Shown here in pieces: positions 43,001 through 51,070 of a stretch of 64,000 nucleotides of DNA; position 1 is the first letter of the stretch, and every line of letters begins with the position of its first letter. Where the stretch lies: contig NZ_CP108462.1 of the NCBI RefSeq assembly GCF_036226365.1, positions 6,976,501 to 7,040,500 on the forward strand, in the 5' to 3' direction. Source of the stretch: Streptomyces sp. NBC_01262 (lineage in GTDB: Bacteria; Actinomycetota; Actinomycetes; Streptomycetales; Streptomycetaceae). Under the pieces are notes generated by a model. That model made no database searches and had not been told where the DNA came from. It was given only the letters and a program-made list of their open reading frames with translations. Position numbers and translations under genes: made by a program.

Positions 43001-44056
43001 GTGGCAGTCACCTTGGACCAGGTGGCCGACGCGGCGGGGGTCTCCAAGAGCACGGCCTCACGGGTGTTGAGCGGCTCCAGCCGGGTCAGCGCGCAGACCC
43101 GGCGGGCGGTGCAGTCCGCGGCGGAACGCCTCGGCTACCGCCCGAACCGGATCGCCAGCGGGCTGCGCACCCGCCGCAGCAACCTCATAGGGCTGGTGAT
43201 CACCAACCTGGTCAACGCCTCTTTCCACACCATCACCGAGGTGCTCCAGCAGCGGCTGGACGAATGCGGCTACCAGGTACTGCTGTGCGTCACCGACTCC
43301 GACCCGGTGCGCGAGCGCCGCTACCTGGACATGCTGCTGGACCACCGCGTCGACGGCCTGGTCATCGTGGGCACGGGCGCCAACACCGAGACGGTCCGGC
43401 AGGTGAGCGCCGCCGGTATCCCCGTGGTCAACCTGATGCGCTCGCCCGACGACGCCCCCGGCGACTCCGTCATGGCCGGTGACCGGGAAGGCGCCGAACT
43501 GGCCGTCCGGCACCTGCTCGACCTCGGGCACCGCGACATCGCCTTCATCGGCGGTCCCCCCACCGTCGACTCCGGACGGGACCGGTACGCGGGATTCGCC
43601 GCGGCCCTGGCCGCCGCCGGACTCGAACCCGATCCCGCCCTGTGCGAGCGCGGCCCGTACACCATGCCCTTCGGCGCGGAAGCCGTCACGCGGCTGATGG
43701 CCTCGGACCGCCCGCCCACCGCCCTGTACAGCGCCAACCACGAGGCGACGTTCGGCACCCTCGGGGCCCTGGTCCAACTCGGCATCCGGGTGCCGGAACA
43801 GCTCTCCCTCGTATGCCACGAAGCGGCGCCCTGGTTCCCGTACTGGCATCCGCCGATCACCGTCGTCGACAACGGCGCCCGCGACCTCGGCGAGCTCGCC
43901 GCCGAGCAACTGCTGCGCCGCATCGACAGCCGCCCCGAGAACGGCGGCTCCGACAACGGCGGCCTCGGGACGGAGGACCCCGGCCGCCTCATCCGCGTCG
44001 GCGCCCGGCTGGTGGTGCGAAGCTCGACCGCGGCTCCGGGCCGGCCGGCGTCATGA
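43001..44056 (+). CDS. LacI-family transcriptional regulator
   Basis: 351 residues from GTG 43001 (GGGGGTGG upstream); ATG 42983 would add six residues. HTH V-T-L-D-Q-V-A-D-A-A-G-V-S-K-S-T-A-S-R-V-L followed by the hinge helix and a ribose-binding-like effector domain (N-L-V-N-A-S-F-H, D-G-L-V-I-V-G-T-G). Divergent from the nine-gene uptake and catabolism operon and flanked by two matching operators. Its 3' end overlaps the LysR-type gene's stop by 6 bp. Confidence 0.92.
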   Translation: MAVTLDQVADAAGVSKSTASRVLSGSSRVSAQTRRAVQSAAERLGYRPNRIASGLRTRRSNLIGLVITNLVNASFHTITEVLQQRLDECGYQVLLCVTDSDPVRERRYLDMLLDHRVDGLVIVGTGANTETVRQVSAAGIPVVNLMRSPDDAPGDSVMAGDREGAELAVRHLLDLGHRDIAFIGGPPTVDSGRDRYAGFAAALAAAGLEPDPALCERGPYTMPFGAEAVTRLMASDRPPTALYSANHEATFGTLGALVQLGIRVPEQLSLVCHEAAPWFPYWHPPITVVDNGARDLGELAAEQLLRRIDSRPENGGSDNGGLGTEDPGRLIRVGARLVVRSSTAAPGRPAS

Positions 44057-44968
44057 TCTGTCGACGGGACTGATCGCCTGGAGGAGTGCGCGCCGGAATG
44101 CCCGGATGGCGGGGTGGTTGCTGCTGCCGCTGCGTACGGCGGTGAACAGCGAGCGCGCGCGATGGCCGTCGGGGAGGGGGCGCAGGGCGACGGTGGGCGG
44201 ACGGCCGTGCCAGGCGAGGTCGGGGAGGAGGGCGGCGGCGTGGCCCTGTTCGGCGAGGCGCAGGTGCAGGACCAGGTCGGCGGATTCGAAGCGTACGTCG
44301 GGTTCGAAGCCCGCGGTGCGGCACAGGGCGGTGGCCCAGCGGCGGGCGGGGGTGCCTTGGGGTTCCATGACCCAGGGGTGGTCGGCGAGCGCCCGGAGTT
44401 GCTCCGTGGGGCCGGCGGGATCGGCGGCGTCGGTGGGGCTTGGGGTGGCCAGGCGCAGGGGGTCGTCGCACAGGGGCTGTTGTTCGAGTTCGGCGGGCCG
44501 GGGGTGGGGGTCGCCCGGGTATTCCTCGGTGATGACCAGGTCGAAGTCGCGGGCGAGGAGCGCGGGCAGGGCGTCCATCGGTTCGGCCTGGGTGACGTGG
44601 ATCCGCAGGTTGGGGTGGGCGTCGCGCAGCAGGGTCAGCGCGGTCGGTACCAGGGCGAGGGCCGCGGTCTGGAAGGACGCGATGCGCAGGGTGCCGGTGA
44701 GGTCGGTGAGGGAGGCGGCGATGTCCGCCTCGGCCTGCTCCAGCCGTTCGAGTACGGCTTCCGTGTGGGCGATGAGGATCTCGGCCTGCGGGGTGAGGCG
44801 CACGCGGCGGCCCACGGGTTCCAGGAGGCGTACGCCGACTTCGGATTCGAGCTGCGAGAGCTGCTGGGAGATGGAGGAAGGGCTGTACGAGAGGGCGGCG
44901 GCGACGGCCGCCAGCGTGCCGCGGTGCTTGAGCTCGCGCAGCAGGCGCAGCCGATGCAGGTCGAACAT
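44051..44968 (-). CDS. LysR-family transcriptional regulator
   Basis: 305 residues. HTH (L-A-A-V-A-A-A-L-S-Y-S-P-S-S-I-S-Q-Q-L-S-Q-L-E) and LysR substrate-binding domain. Divergent from the ammonia-lyase/M20 operon across an 83-bp gap with a symmetric T-x-A-type site, the standard arrangement for LysR control of the neighbouring operon. Confidence 0.92.
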   Translation of the reverse strand: MFDLHRLRLLRELKHRGTLAAVAAALSYSPSSISQQLSQLESEVGVRLLEPVGRRVRLTPQAEILIAHTEAVLERLEQAEADIAASLTDLTGTLRIASFQTAALALVPTALTLLRDAHPNLRIHVTQAEPMDALPALLARDFDLVITEEYPGDPHPRPAELEQQPLCDDPLRLATPSPTDAADPAGPTEQLRALADHPWVMEPQGTPARRWATALCRTAGFEPDVRFESADLVLHLRLAEQGHAAALLPDLAWHGRPPTVALRPLPDGHRARSLFTAVRSGSSNHPAIRAFRRALLQAISPVDRS

Positions 44969-44996
44969 CGGAGATCCACCGGATTTCCTGATGAAT

Positions 44997-45024
44997 ATTG
45001 GTCGAAAACATTAACTGGACCAAT
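44997..45024. promoter_or_regulatory. LysR-type binding site
   Basis: ATTGGTC and GACCAAT form a perfect 7-bp inverted repeat separated by 14 bp, lying between the divergent starts at 44968 and 45052. It satisfies the LysR T-N11-A pattern and is AT-rich against its surroundings. Confidence 0.65.
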
Positions 45025-45051
45025 CATACGATCGCGCCACACGCTGGTTGT

Positions 45052-46155
45052 GTGACCCAGACCCCCTTCATCAGCCACAGCCCCAGTCACGGAGCCAGAA
45101 CCTGGACCTGCGCGCCGCCCCCGGCCGAGGTGCTGGACTTCCACGCCGGGCTGCCCGGCTACGCGCCCACCTCGCTGACCGAACTCCCCGCCCTGGCCAC
45201 AGAACTCGGCGTCGGACGGGTGTTCGTCAAGGACGAGTCCTCGCGGCTGGGGCTGCCCGCGTTCAAAGCGCTGGGCGCGTCCTGGGCGATCCACCGGGTC
45301 CTGTCGCAGCGGACGGACGGACGCCCGGTGCGGCTGGTCACGGCCACCGACGGCAACCACGGCCGGGCCGTGGCCCGGATGGCGCGCCTGTTCGGGCAGA
45401 GCGCCCACGTCTTCGTGCCGGACGGGGTGCACCCGACGGCCGTGGCGGCCATCGCGGACGAGGGCGCGGACGTCACGCCGGTCGCCGGTTCGTACGACGA
45501 CGCGGTGCGACAGGCGGCCGAGGCGGCGCAGGACCGGCCGGACGCGGTGCTCGTCCAGGACACCGCCTGGCTCGGCTACGAGCAGATTCCCGGCTGGATC
45601 GTCGAGGGGTACTCCACGCTGTTCGCCGAGATCGACGCGCAGTTGGGCGCCGCGGGCGCCGGATCGCCCGGCCTGGTCGTCGTCCCGGCGGGCGTGGGCT
45701 CGCTCGCCCAGGCCGCCGTCACCCACTACCGCAGCCGGACGGCCATACGCGCGCCGGCCGCCCTGATGTCCGTGGAGCCCGACACCGCGGCCTGCGTACT
45801 GGCCAGCCTCGGCCGCCGGGAACCGGTCAGTGTGCCGACCGGCACCACCACCATGGCCGGCCTGAACTGCGGCACACCCTCCAGCCTCGCCTGGCCCTTC
45901 CTGCGCGACGGCCTGGACGCCGCCGTGGCCGTCACGGACGCCGACAGCGCCCGCGCCGCACGCGACCTGGCCGCCGCCGGAGTCTCCTCGGGACCCTGCG
46001 GCGCGGCCTCGCTCGCCGGCGCCCGCGCCGCCCTGACCGGCGAGGGCGCCGCCGGACGCCGTACCGCCCTGGCCGTCGGGCCCGCCTCGACCGTCGTCCT
46101 GCTCAGCACCGAGGGCAGCGCCGCCAACCCCCACCTCCAGGAGACGCGGCCATGA
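45052..46155 (+). CDS. Diaminopropionate ammonia-lyase-like PLP enzyme
   Basis: 367 residues from GTG 45052; an upstream ATG at 44998 is rejected as it lies in the LysR site. Fold-type II PLP enzyme: Lys72 in R-L-G-L-P-A-F-K-A-L-G, Asn in T-D-G-N-H-G-R and phosphate loop G-V-G-S-L-A-Q. The S-S-R-x-x-x-x-A-F-K segment is characteristic of YgeX-type diaminopropionate ammonia-lyases, which give pyruvate and ammonia. Coupled to an M20 hydrolase by ATGA, as ygeX-ygeY are in enterobacteria. Confidence 0.83.
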   Translation: MTQTPFISHSPSHGARTWTCAPPPAEVLDFHAGLPGYAPTSLTELPALATELGVGRVFVKDESSRLGLPAFKALGASWAIHRVLSQRTDGRPVRLVTATDGNHGRAVARMARLFGQSAHVFVPDGVHPTAVAAIADEGADVTPVAGSYDDAVRQAAEAAQDRPDAVLVQDTAWLGYEQIPGWIVEGYSTLFAEIDAQLGAAGAGSPGLVVVPAGVGSLAQAAVTHYRSRTAIRAPAALMSVEPDTAACVLASLGRREPVSVPTGTTTMAGLNCGTPSSLAWPFLRDGLDAAVAVTDADSARAARDLAAAGVSSGPCGAASLAGARAALTGEGAAGRRTALAVGPASTVVLLSTEGSAANPHLQETRP

Positions 46156-47294
46156 GCCTGGACCCCGTACGCCTTCTTGAACGCCTGATCGCCATCGACT
46201 CGTCCAACCCCGCTCTCGCACCGGGCGGTTCGGGGGAGATCGCCATCGCCGGGATGTGCGAGGAATGGCTCACGGCACACGGATTCGAGGTGCACCGACT
46301 GGAGAGGCACCCCGGACGCCCCTCGCTCGTCGCGGTCGCCCGCGGCACCGGCGGTGGGCGTTCGCTGATGCTCAACGGGCATCTCGACACCGTCGGTCTG
46401 GGGTCCTACGAGGGCGACCCGCTCGGCCCGGAGATCCGCGACGGGAAGATCTTCGGCCGGGGAGCCTTCGACATGAAGAGCGGCGTCGCGGCCATGATGA
46501 TCGCCGCCGCGCGCGCGACCGGACGGGGATCCCTGCGCGGCGACGTCATCCTCGCCTGCGTGGCCGACGAGGAGCACGCCAGCTCCGGCACCGAGGAGGT
46601 GCTGGAGGCGTTCACCGCCGACGCGGCGATCGTCACCGAGCCGAGCCACCTCGAAGTGACCCTCGCGCACAAGGGCTTCGCCTGGTTCGACGTGGTCGTC
46701 CAGGGCCGCGCCGCCCACGGCTCACGCCCCGATCTGGGCGTCGACGCCATCGCCAAGGCCGGTCACTTTCTCGTCGCCCTGGAGGAATGGGGCCACCGCC
46801 TCGCCGACGGCGAAGCGCACCCGTCCCTCGGGACCGGCACCGTCCACGCCTCCGTCATCCACGGCGGTGAGGAACCCTCGACCTACCCCGCGCACTGCCG
46901 GATCACCGTCGAACGCCGCACCGTGCCCGGCGAGAATGCCGACACCGTCCACGCGGAGCTGACCGCCGTCCTCGACCGACTCACCACCACCGTGCCCGAG
47001 TTCTCCTACCGGCTCCACCGCGGGCTGCACCGTGAGCCCTTCGAGGCCGACCCACGGCAGCCCATCGTGCGCACCCTGCTGCGCCACGCCGAGTCCGCCC
47101 TCGGGCACCCGCCCGTCATACGCGCCGAGCGGTACTGGACCGACTGCGCCCTCCTGGACCGGGCCGGAATCCCCTGCCTGCTCTTCGGCGTGGACGGCGG
47201 AGGAGCGCACGCCGCCACCGAATGGGCCGACACCGCCTCCCTGCACCGCCTCACCGACATCCTCACCGACACCATCACCGACTTCTGTTCCTGA
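46152..47294 (+). CDS. M20-family metallohydrolase (ArgE/DapE/YgeY-like)
   Basis: 380 residues from ATG 46152. Di-zinc sites: G-H77-L-D79-T, G-R-G-A-F-D-M-K-S-G, D-E-E-H catalytic Glu and T-E-P-S. Lid-domain His in G-R-A-A-H-G-S-R-P. Removes an acyl or carbamoyl group from an amino acid or cleaves a small peptide; presumably yields the substrate of the coupled ammonia-lyase. Confidence 0.88.
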   Translation: MSLDPVRLLERLIAIDSSNPALAPGGSGEIAIAGMCEEWLTAHGFEVHRLERHPGRPSLVAVARGTGGGRSLMLNGHLDTVGLGSYEGDPLGPEIRDGKIFGRGAFDMKSGVAAMMIAAARATGRGSLRGDVILACVADEEHASSGTEEVLEAFTADAAIVTEPSHLEVTLAHKGFAWFDVVVQGRAAHGSRPDLGVDAIAKAGHFLVALEEWGHRLADGEAHPSLGTGTVHASVIHGGEEPSTYPAHCRITVERRTVPGENADTVHAELTAVLDRLTTTVPEFSYRLHRGLHREPFEADPRQPIVRTLLRHAESALGHPPVIRAERYWTDCALLDRAGIPCLLFGVDGGGAHAATEWADTASLHRLTDILTDTITDFCS

Positions 47295-47305
47295 AAGGCC
47301 GGCTA

Positions 47306-48274
47306 CTACGACGCGCTGGGCCCGGTGATGTAGCCGCCCTGGGAGTCGTACGGCCAGGCGTTGGCGACGCAGCCCTTCAGCCCCTTGATCTGCTGCATCA
47401 TCACGGGCGCGAGCTTCCCCGTCCCGGGGCAGGTCACCTGGTCGCGGCCGAGGATCAGCCCGACCTCGTAGTTGATGATCAGCGCCCGGTAGTCGCTGAT
47501 CGGGCCGTCGAACTGGGGCGAACCCTGCACCCAGCGCCGGAGGTTGACGACGACGGTCGTGCCGGTCTTGCAGTTCAGCTCGCCGTACGTCCTGGCGCCA
47601 CGGGCGGCGCAGAGCTTGTCGACCGTGCCCGGCGTGGCGATCTTCACCGTGAAGTCGGCGGTCCCCGAGGAGACCAGCCGGAAGCCGTCCACGCCGTCGG
47701 CCGTCCAGCCGCGGGTGTCGGCAAGGACCGCCTGGATCGTCCTGGCGGCCTGGTCGGCCGGGATCTCGATGCCCTTCTCGACTTCGACCTTGTAGGTGTG
47801 GATGGTGCCCGCGCCAGCCGTGGTGCCCTCGACGGTGGCCGTACGGAAGGTTCCGGGGCCGGTCGCCGGTACGGAGACCGAGGTGGCGGCGGCCGTCGCG
47901 GTGCCGGAAGGCGAAGCGGAGGCGGAAGGCGAGGCGGAGGCGGCGGAAGCCGGTGCGCTCGTGCCCGCCGAAGCCAGCCCGTAGCCCGCCTTCGCCACCA
48001 CGGACGCGGACGCCGAGGGCGCCGCGGACGACGGACTCCCCGTCGCCGCCCGCTCGGCGGCGGCCGACGCCGACGCCGATGCCGAGCTCGCCGCCTGGGC
48101 CTCCGACGCCACGCCCGCCGATAATCGGCTCTGCTGCTGCCGCGCGGCCAGCAAGGTACCGATGCCCACGAGCGGAAGTATGATCATGAGCATCCCCGCC
48201 CGCGCCAAGGACGCTATCTCGCGCCCCCTGCGCCGGCCGCCCGTTTTTCCGCCCCTCGTGGCACGCTGCCCCAC
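47306..48274 (-). CDS. DUF3152 protein with a degenerate zincin motif
   Basis: 322 residues from GTG 48274 (GGGAGG 6 bp upstream). Arg-rich cytoplasmic start, one TM helix (A-G-M-L-M-I-I-L-P-L-V-G-I-G), a long Ala/Ser/Thr linker, then a C-terminal domain ending C-P-G-T-G-K-L-A-P-V-M-M-Q-Q with paired cysteines, matching DUF3152. Members usually show H-E-V-G-H-x-L-G-x-x-H; here the segment is N-Y-E-V-G-L-I-L-G-R-D-Q, so all zinc-binding histidines are lost and the protein is probably not a peptidase. It would sit outside the membrane. Confidence 0.8.
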   Translation of the reverse strand: MGQRATRGGKTGGRRRGREIASLARAGMLMIILPLVGIGTLLAARQQQSRLSAGVASEAQAASSASASASAAAERAATGSPSSAAPSASASVVAKAGYGLASAGTSAPASAASASPSASASPSGTATAAATSVSVPATGPGTFRTATVEGTTAGAGTIHTYKVEVEKGIEIPADQAARTIQAVLADTRGWTADGVDGFRLVSSGTADFTVKIATPGTVDKLCAARGARTYGELNCKTGTTVVVNLRRWVQGSPQFDGPISDYRALIINYEVGLILGRDQVTCPGTGKLAPVMMQQIKGLKGCVANAWPYDSQGGYITGPSAS

Positions 48275-48410
48275 GTTCTGCCTCCCAAGTCCGGACCCCG
48301 TACTGATGCGTACGTATGTCCTACCGGCGCCGGCTGTGCGCCACCTTGCAGAGCGGCATGCGCGACCTGGGTGAAGCTGCGTCCCCGCGTAGACGCGTGC
48401 CGCGCGGGCC

Positions 48411-49013
48411 TCAGCGTTGCGCCAGGAGTCCGGAGAGGATGATGTCGATGCCGGCGAGGAACTCCTCGCGGTCGTCATGGGCGCGCAGTTGGCCGGCCAC
48501 GCGTCTGACGAACGAGTGCTCGACCGGGTCGAGGCTTGCCCAGCGGGCGGCGACGGCGTCCAGGAAGTCGGTGCGATTGCCCTGCGCGGCCGGGGAGCGC
48601 GAGTTCGCCGCGTTCTGGCTTCCCACGCCGACGATGTAGCTCACCAACGTCGATACGGCCGTGAAGAGAGAGTCCTCGGCAACCCCCAGTTCCTCGACGG
48701 GGCGTCCGATCTGCTCCCAGAGCTGCACCATGGCCGGTTGCCACGGCACGGCGAACAGCTGCGGGCCCAGCCACGAATGGGCTTCGATGGCGGTGAAGAC
48801 GCCGAGGGCGACGGCGTGGATGGCGAGTCGTGGCGGCGTCCCTGGCGCGGGCGTCGCAAGCGCCCGCGTGAGGGTCTTCGCGTTGGCCGCCGCCAGAAGT
48901 TCGCCCTTGTTCGCCACGTGCCACTGGATGGCGCCGTGACCGGTCTCCAGTTTGAGCGCCAGGGACCGGAAGGTAAGACAGCTTTCACCTCGGGCGTCGA
49001 GGAAGTCGATCAT
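48411..49013 (-). CDS. TetR-family regulator, N-terminus probably truncated
   Basis: About 200 residues from ATG 49013. The HTH is readable (L-T-F-R-S-L-A-L-K-L-E-T-G-H-G-A-I-Q-W-H-V-A-N-K-G-E-L-L) and the C-terminal ligand domain looks complete. Helix 1 starts at the first residue (M-I-D-F-L-D-A-R-G), so the 10-20 residues that normally precede it are missing and no ribosome site is evident. On the other strand, a monooxygenase fragment begins only 2 bp away, so a deletion appears to have removed the shared promoter region and the 5' end. May be non-functional. Confidence 0.65.
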   Translation of the reverse strand: MIDFLDARGESCLTFRSLALKLETGHGAIQWHVANKGELLAAANAKTLTRALATPAPGTPPRLAIHAVALGVFTAIEAHSWLGPQLFAVPWQPAMVQLWEQIGRPVEELGVAEDSLFTAVSTLVSYIVGVGSQNAANSRSPAAQGNRTDFLDAVAARWASLDPVEHSFVRRVAGQLRAHDDREEFLAGIDIILSGLLAQR

Positions 49014-49014
49014 C

Positions 49015-49167
49015 GAGGCCGCCCTGACCGGCTTCGAGAAGGAGATGTTCGCCCGCAGCCAGGCCGAGGCCGTCGACGCCCACGAGATCCAGGAGGTCTG
49101 CCTGGGTGACCGCGCGCCGTACAGCCTCATCGAGTTCCTCGGCGGAGACAGCCGGGCGAGTCGCTGA
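49015..49167 (+). pseudogene. C-terminal remnant of a FAD-dependent monooxygenase
   Basis: Translates as E-A-A-L-T-G-F-E-K-E-M-F-A-R-S, an E-V-C-L-G-D-R-A-P-Y-S-L-I-E-F-L-G-G segment and a stop. This is the recognisable tail of TetX-like group A FAD monooxygenases; the FAD-binding and substrate domains are absent. TetR genes are often divergent from such enzymes, so this was probably the target of the adjacent, truncated TetR. Confidence 0.55.
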
Positions 49168-49195
49168 ACAAGGGCGGAAACGAACGGAGCCCGAC

Positions 49196-49330
49196 GTGAG
49201 CGAGCACACCGAAGACGACGGCACGGCCTGGGGGCCGACGTGGACCAAGGCCATGACGTACTTCCGTGGCGCCGACGACGAGCCGCCCTTCGACGATGTC
49301 ACCGTACGGATGACCGTGCCCGGTGTACGC
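49196..49330 (+). pseudogene. 5' fragment of an unidentified gene
   Basis: A GTG with GGAG upstream opens a frame giving M-S-E-H-T-E-D-D-G-T-A-W-G-P-T-W-T-K and D-D-V-T-V-R-M-T-V-P-G, which has the composition of a real coding start. Beyond about 49330 the frame runs into Arg-rich antisense sequence of another fragment. No homologue recognised; interpreted as a truncated gene start. Confidence 0.35.
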
Positions 49331-49520
49331 GAGCGACGAGGTGTTCGACGCGGTACGGGTCGGTCAGCCGGTCGAGCCCGGCCAGCAGCGGCTGGCGGAT
49401 CTGATGGAGTCCGGCGAAGCCGAGCGCGCTCTCGAACTCCACGCCGGCGGCGTCCAGCAGCACCGTCTTTGCGACCCCGGCCTCCCCCGATGAGCATGCG
49501 AGCCACCCTGCTCAAGGGCT
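49325..49520 (-). pseudogene. Remnant of a LuxR/LAL-type ATPase regulator
   Basis: Minus-strand reading S-R-V-A-R-M-L-I-G, then after a frame shift G-E-A-G-V-A-K-T-V-L-L-D-A-A (Walker A) and G-V-E-F-E-S-A-L-G-F-A-G-L-H-Q with L-L-A-G-L-D-R-L. These are consecutive landmarks of the N-terminal ATPase of large LuxR regulators, but with a frameshift, a ~25-residue deletion and nothing beyond. A decayed fragment. Confidence 0.55.
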
Positions 49521-49613
49521 TGGTTACGTCATTTGACAGAAGCGGCCGAAGCCAGGAGTCCCCTAACCTCACATTGCTCGATGAAACGGTCATCACGGAC
49601 AAAGGTGAAGGTA

Positions 49614-50306
49614 ATGAGTGCAAGCTCGGCAATCCGAAACGTCGTCCTCGTCCATGGCGGGTTCGTCGACGGCTCCGGCTGGAAGGCGGTGTACGACCGG
49701 CTGGTGGGTGACGGCTACAACGTGAGCGTCGTCCAGAACCCCACGCTGAGCCTGGAGGGTGACGTGGCCGCCACGCGCCAGGTCGTCGACGCGCAGGACG
49801 GCCCGGTCGTGCTGGTCGGGCACTCCTACGGCGGTGTCGTCATCACGGAGGCCGGCCGGCACGACGGGGTCGCGGGTCTGGTCTACATCGCGGCCTTCGC
49901 CCCGGACGAGGGCGAGTCGGTGAACAGCCTGATCGCCGATCCGTCGCCGGGCGCTCCGGTGCCGCCGATCCTGCCTCCGCGGGACGGCTTCCTGTTCCTG
50001 GACCGGGAGAAGTTCGCGGAGTCGTTCGCGGGTGACCTGCCCCTGGAGGTGGCCGGGTTCATGGCCGACTCGCAGGTTCCGTGGGGCGTGGACGCCCTCG
50101 GGGGAGCGGCTACGGAGCCTGCCTGGCGGACCAAGCCGAGCTGGTACCTCGTGGCCACCGACGACCGTATGATCCCTCCGCCGGCCCAGCGGGCGATGTC
50201 CGGGCGCATCGGGGCGACGACGGCGGAGGTCGCGGCCAGCCACTCGGTGTACCTGTCCCAGCCCGACGCGGTCGCCGACCTGATCAGGCGGGCCGCCGGC
50301 GCGTAG
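49614..50306 (+). CDS. Alpha/beta hydrolase, copy 1
   Basis: 230 residues from ATG 49614 (GGTGAAGG upstream). L-V-H-G-G-F oxyanion motif, nucleophile Ser71 in V-G-H-S-Y-G-G, acid Asp in A-T-D-D-R and His in A-A-S-H-S-V-Y. Closely similar to the protein at 51071-51775 through its whole length, so a tandem duplicate. Probably an esterase of the small-signal/salicylate-esterase-like group; substrate unknown. Confidence 0.85.
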   Translation: MSASSAIRNVVLVHGGFVDGSGWKAVYDRLVGDGYNVSVVQNPTLSLEGDVAATRQVVDAQDGPVVLVGHSYGGVVITEAGRHDGVAGLVYIAAFAPDEGESVNSLIADPSPGAPVPPILPPRDGFLFLDREKFAESFAGDLPLEVAGFMADSQVPWGVDALGGAATEPAWRTKPSWYLVATDDRMIPPPAQRAMSGRIGATTAEVAASHSVYLSQPDAVADLIRRAAGA

Positions 50307-50316
50307 CCCATGGATC

Positions 50317-50332
50317 TGTGACGAGCGTCACA
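50317..50332. promoter_or_regulatory. Crp-type palindrome
   Basis: TGTGACGAGCGTCACA matches TGTGA-N6-TCACA exactly and is palindromic over 7-bp arms. It lies 10 bp after the first hydrolase gene and 120 bp before the membrane-protein gene, so it may control the second part of the cluster. Confidence 0.65.
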
Positions 50333-50451
50333 TCGTGAGGTTCGAACTTCGGCGCCGGCCGTGCATCTAGTCGGCGTCGTCGGTTCGCTGCGACGGCCGC
50401 GGAGGATCACTCCTGCGCGGCCGTCCACCTCATTCCATCAAGGAACAGTCA

Positions 50452-51021
50452 ATGGGTTATGTGCGCGGATTCATCCCCTGGATCGTCGCCGGTGTCATCT
50501 CGTCCTTCGACTGGCGCTGGGGCGCGGTAGGAGGTCTCGTCACGGGCCTGCTGCTCCTGCTCCAGGACCGCCGCCGCGGGGTCGGCCTGGACGCGCTGAT
50601 CCTGGAGATCGCCACCGTCGCGTACTTCGTCGTGATCGGCGCCGTGGCCGTCGCCGACCCGGGCTCGGGTCTGGCGGACCACACCGATGTCATCTCCTTC
50701 GCCTGGCTGGCCGCCACCGCCTGGGGAAGCCTGGTGATCGCCCGCCCCTTCACGCTGGGCATCGCCAAGCGCCAGACGCCGCGCGAGTACTGGGACATGC
50801 CGGAGTTCATCCAGGTCAACAACTACATCACCAGTGCCTGGGGCGCCGGCTTCACCTTCATCGGCGTCAGCCTGGCCATCTCCAACGCGGTGGACGCCCC
50901 GGCCTGGGTGGGCATCGCCGCCCATGTCGCCGGCCTCGTCGGCCCCGCCGTCTTCACCAAGGTCTATCCCGCCCGGGCCCAGGCGCGACTGCTGGCCCAG
51001 GCGCCGGCCAACGCCGTATGA
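50452..51021 (+). CDS. Integral membrane protein
   Basis: 189 residues with about five TM helices (for example F-I-P-W-I-V-A-G-V-I, G-G-L-V-T-G-L-L-L-L-L, A-Y-F-V-V-I-G-A-V-A-V) and conserved R-P-F-T-L-G-I-A-K-R-Q-T-P in a loop. Not a known transporter. Flanked by the two duplicate hydrolases. Confidence 0.75.
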   Translation: MGYVRGFIPWIVAGVISSFDWRWGAVGGLVTGLLLLLQDRRRGVGLDALILEIATVAYFVVIGAVAVADPGSGLADHTDVISFAWLAATAWGSLVIARPFTLGIAKRQTPREYWDMPEFIQVNNYITSAWGAGFTFIGVSLAISNAVDAPAWVGIAAHVAGLVGPAVFTKVYPARAQARLLAQAPANAV

Positions 51022-51070
51022 CCGGCAACCCGCCGCACGAAAACCCACCACGCGAAGGAGAAGACGCGTC

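Noticed and set aside
49106-49711. A 201-residue plus-strand gene spanning the fragments
   Set aside because: It joins antisense of the LuxR remnant to the out-of-frame start of the hydrolase; only the first ~45 codons look coding.
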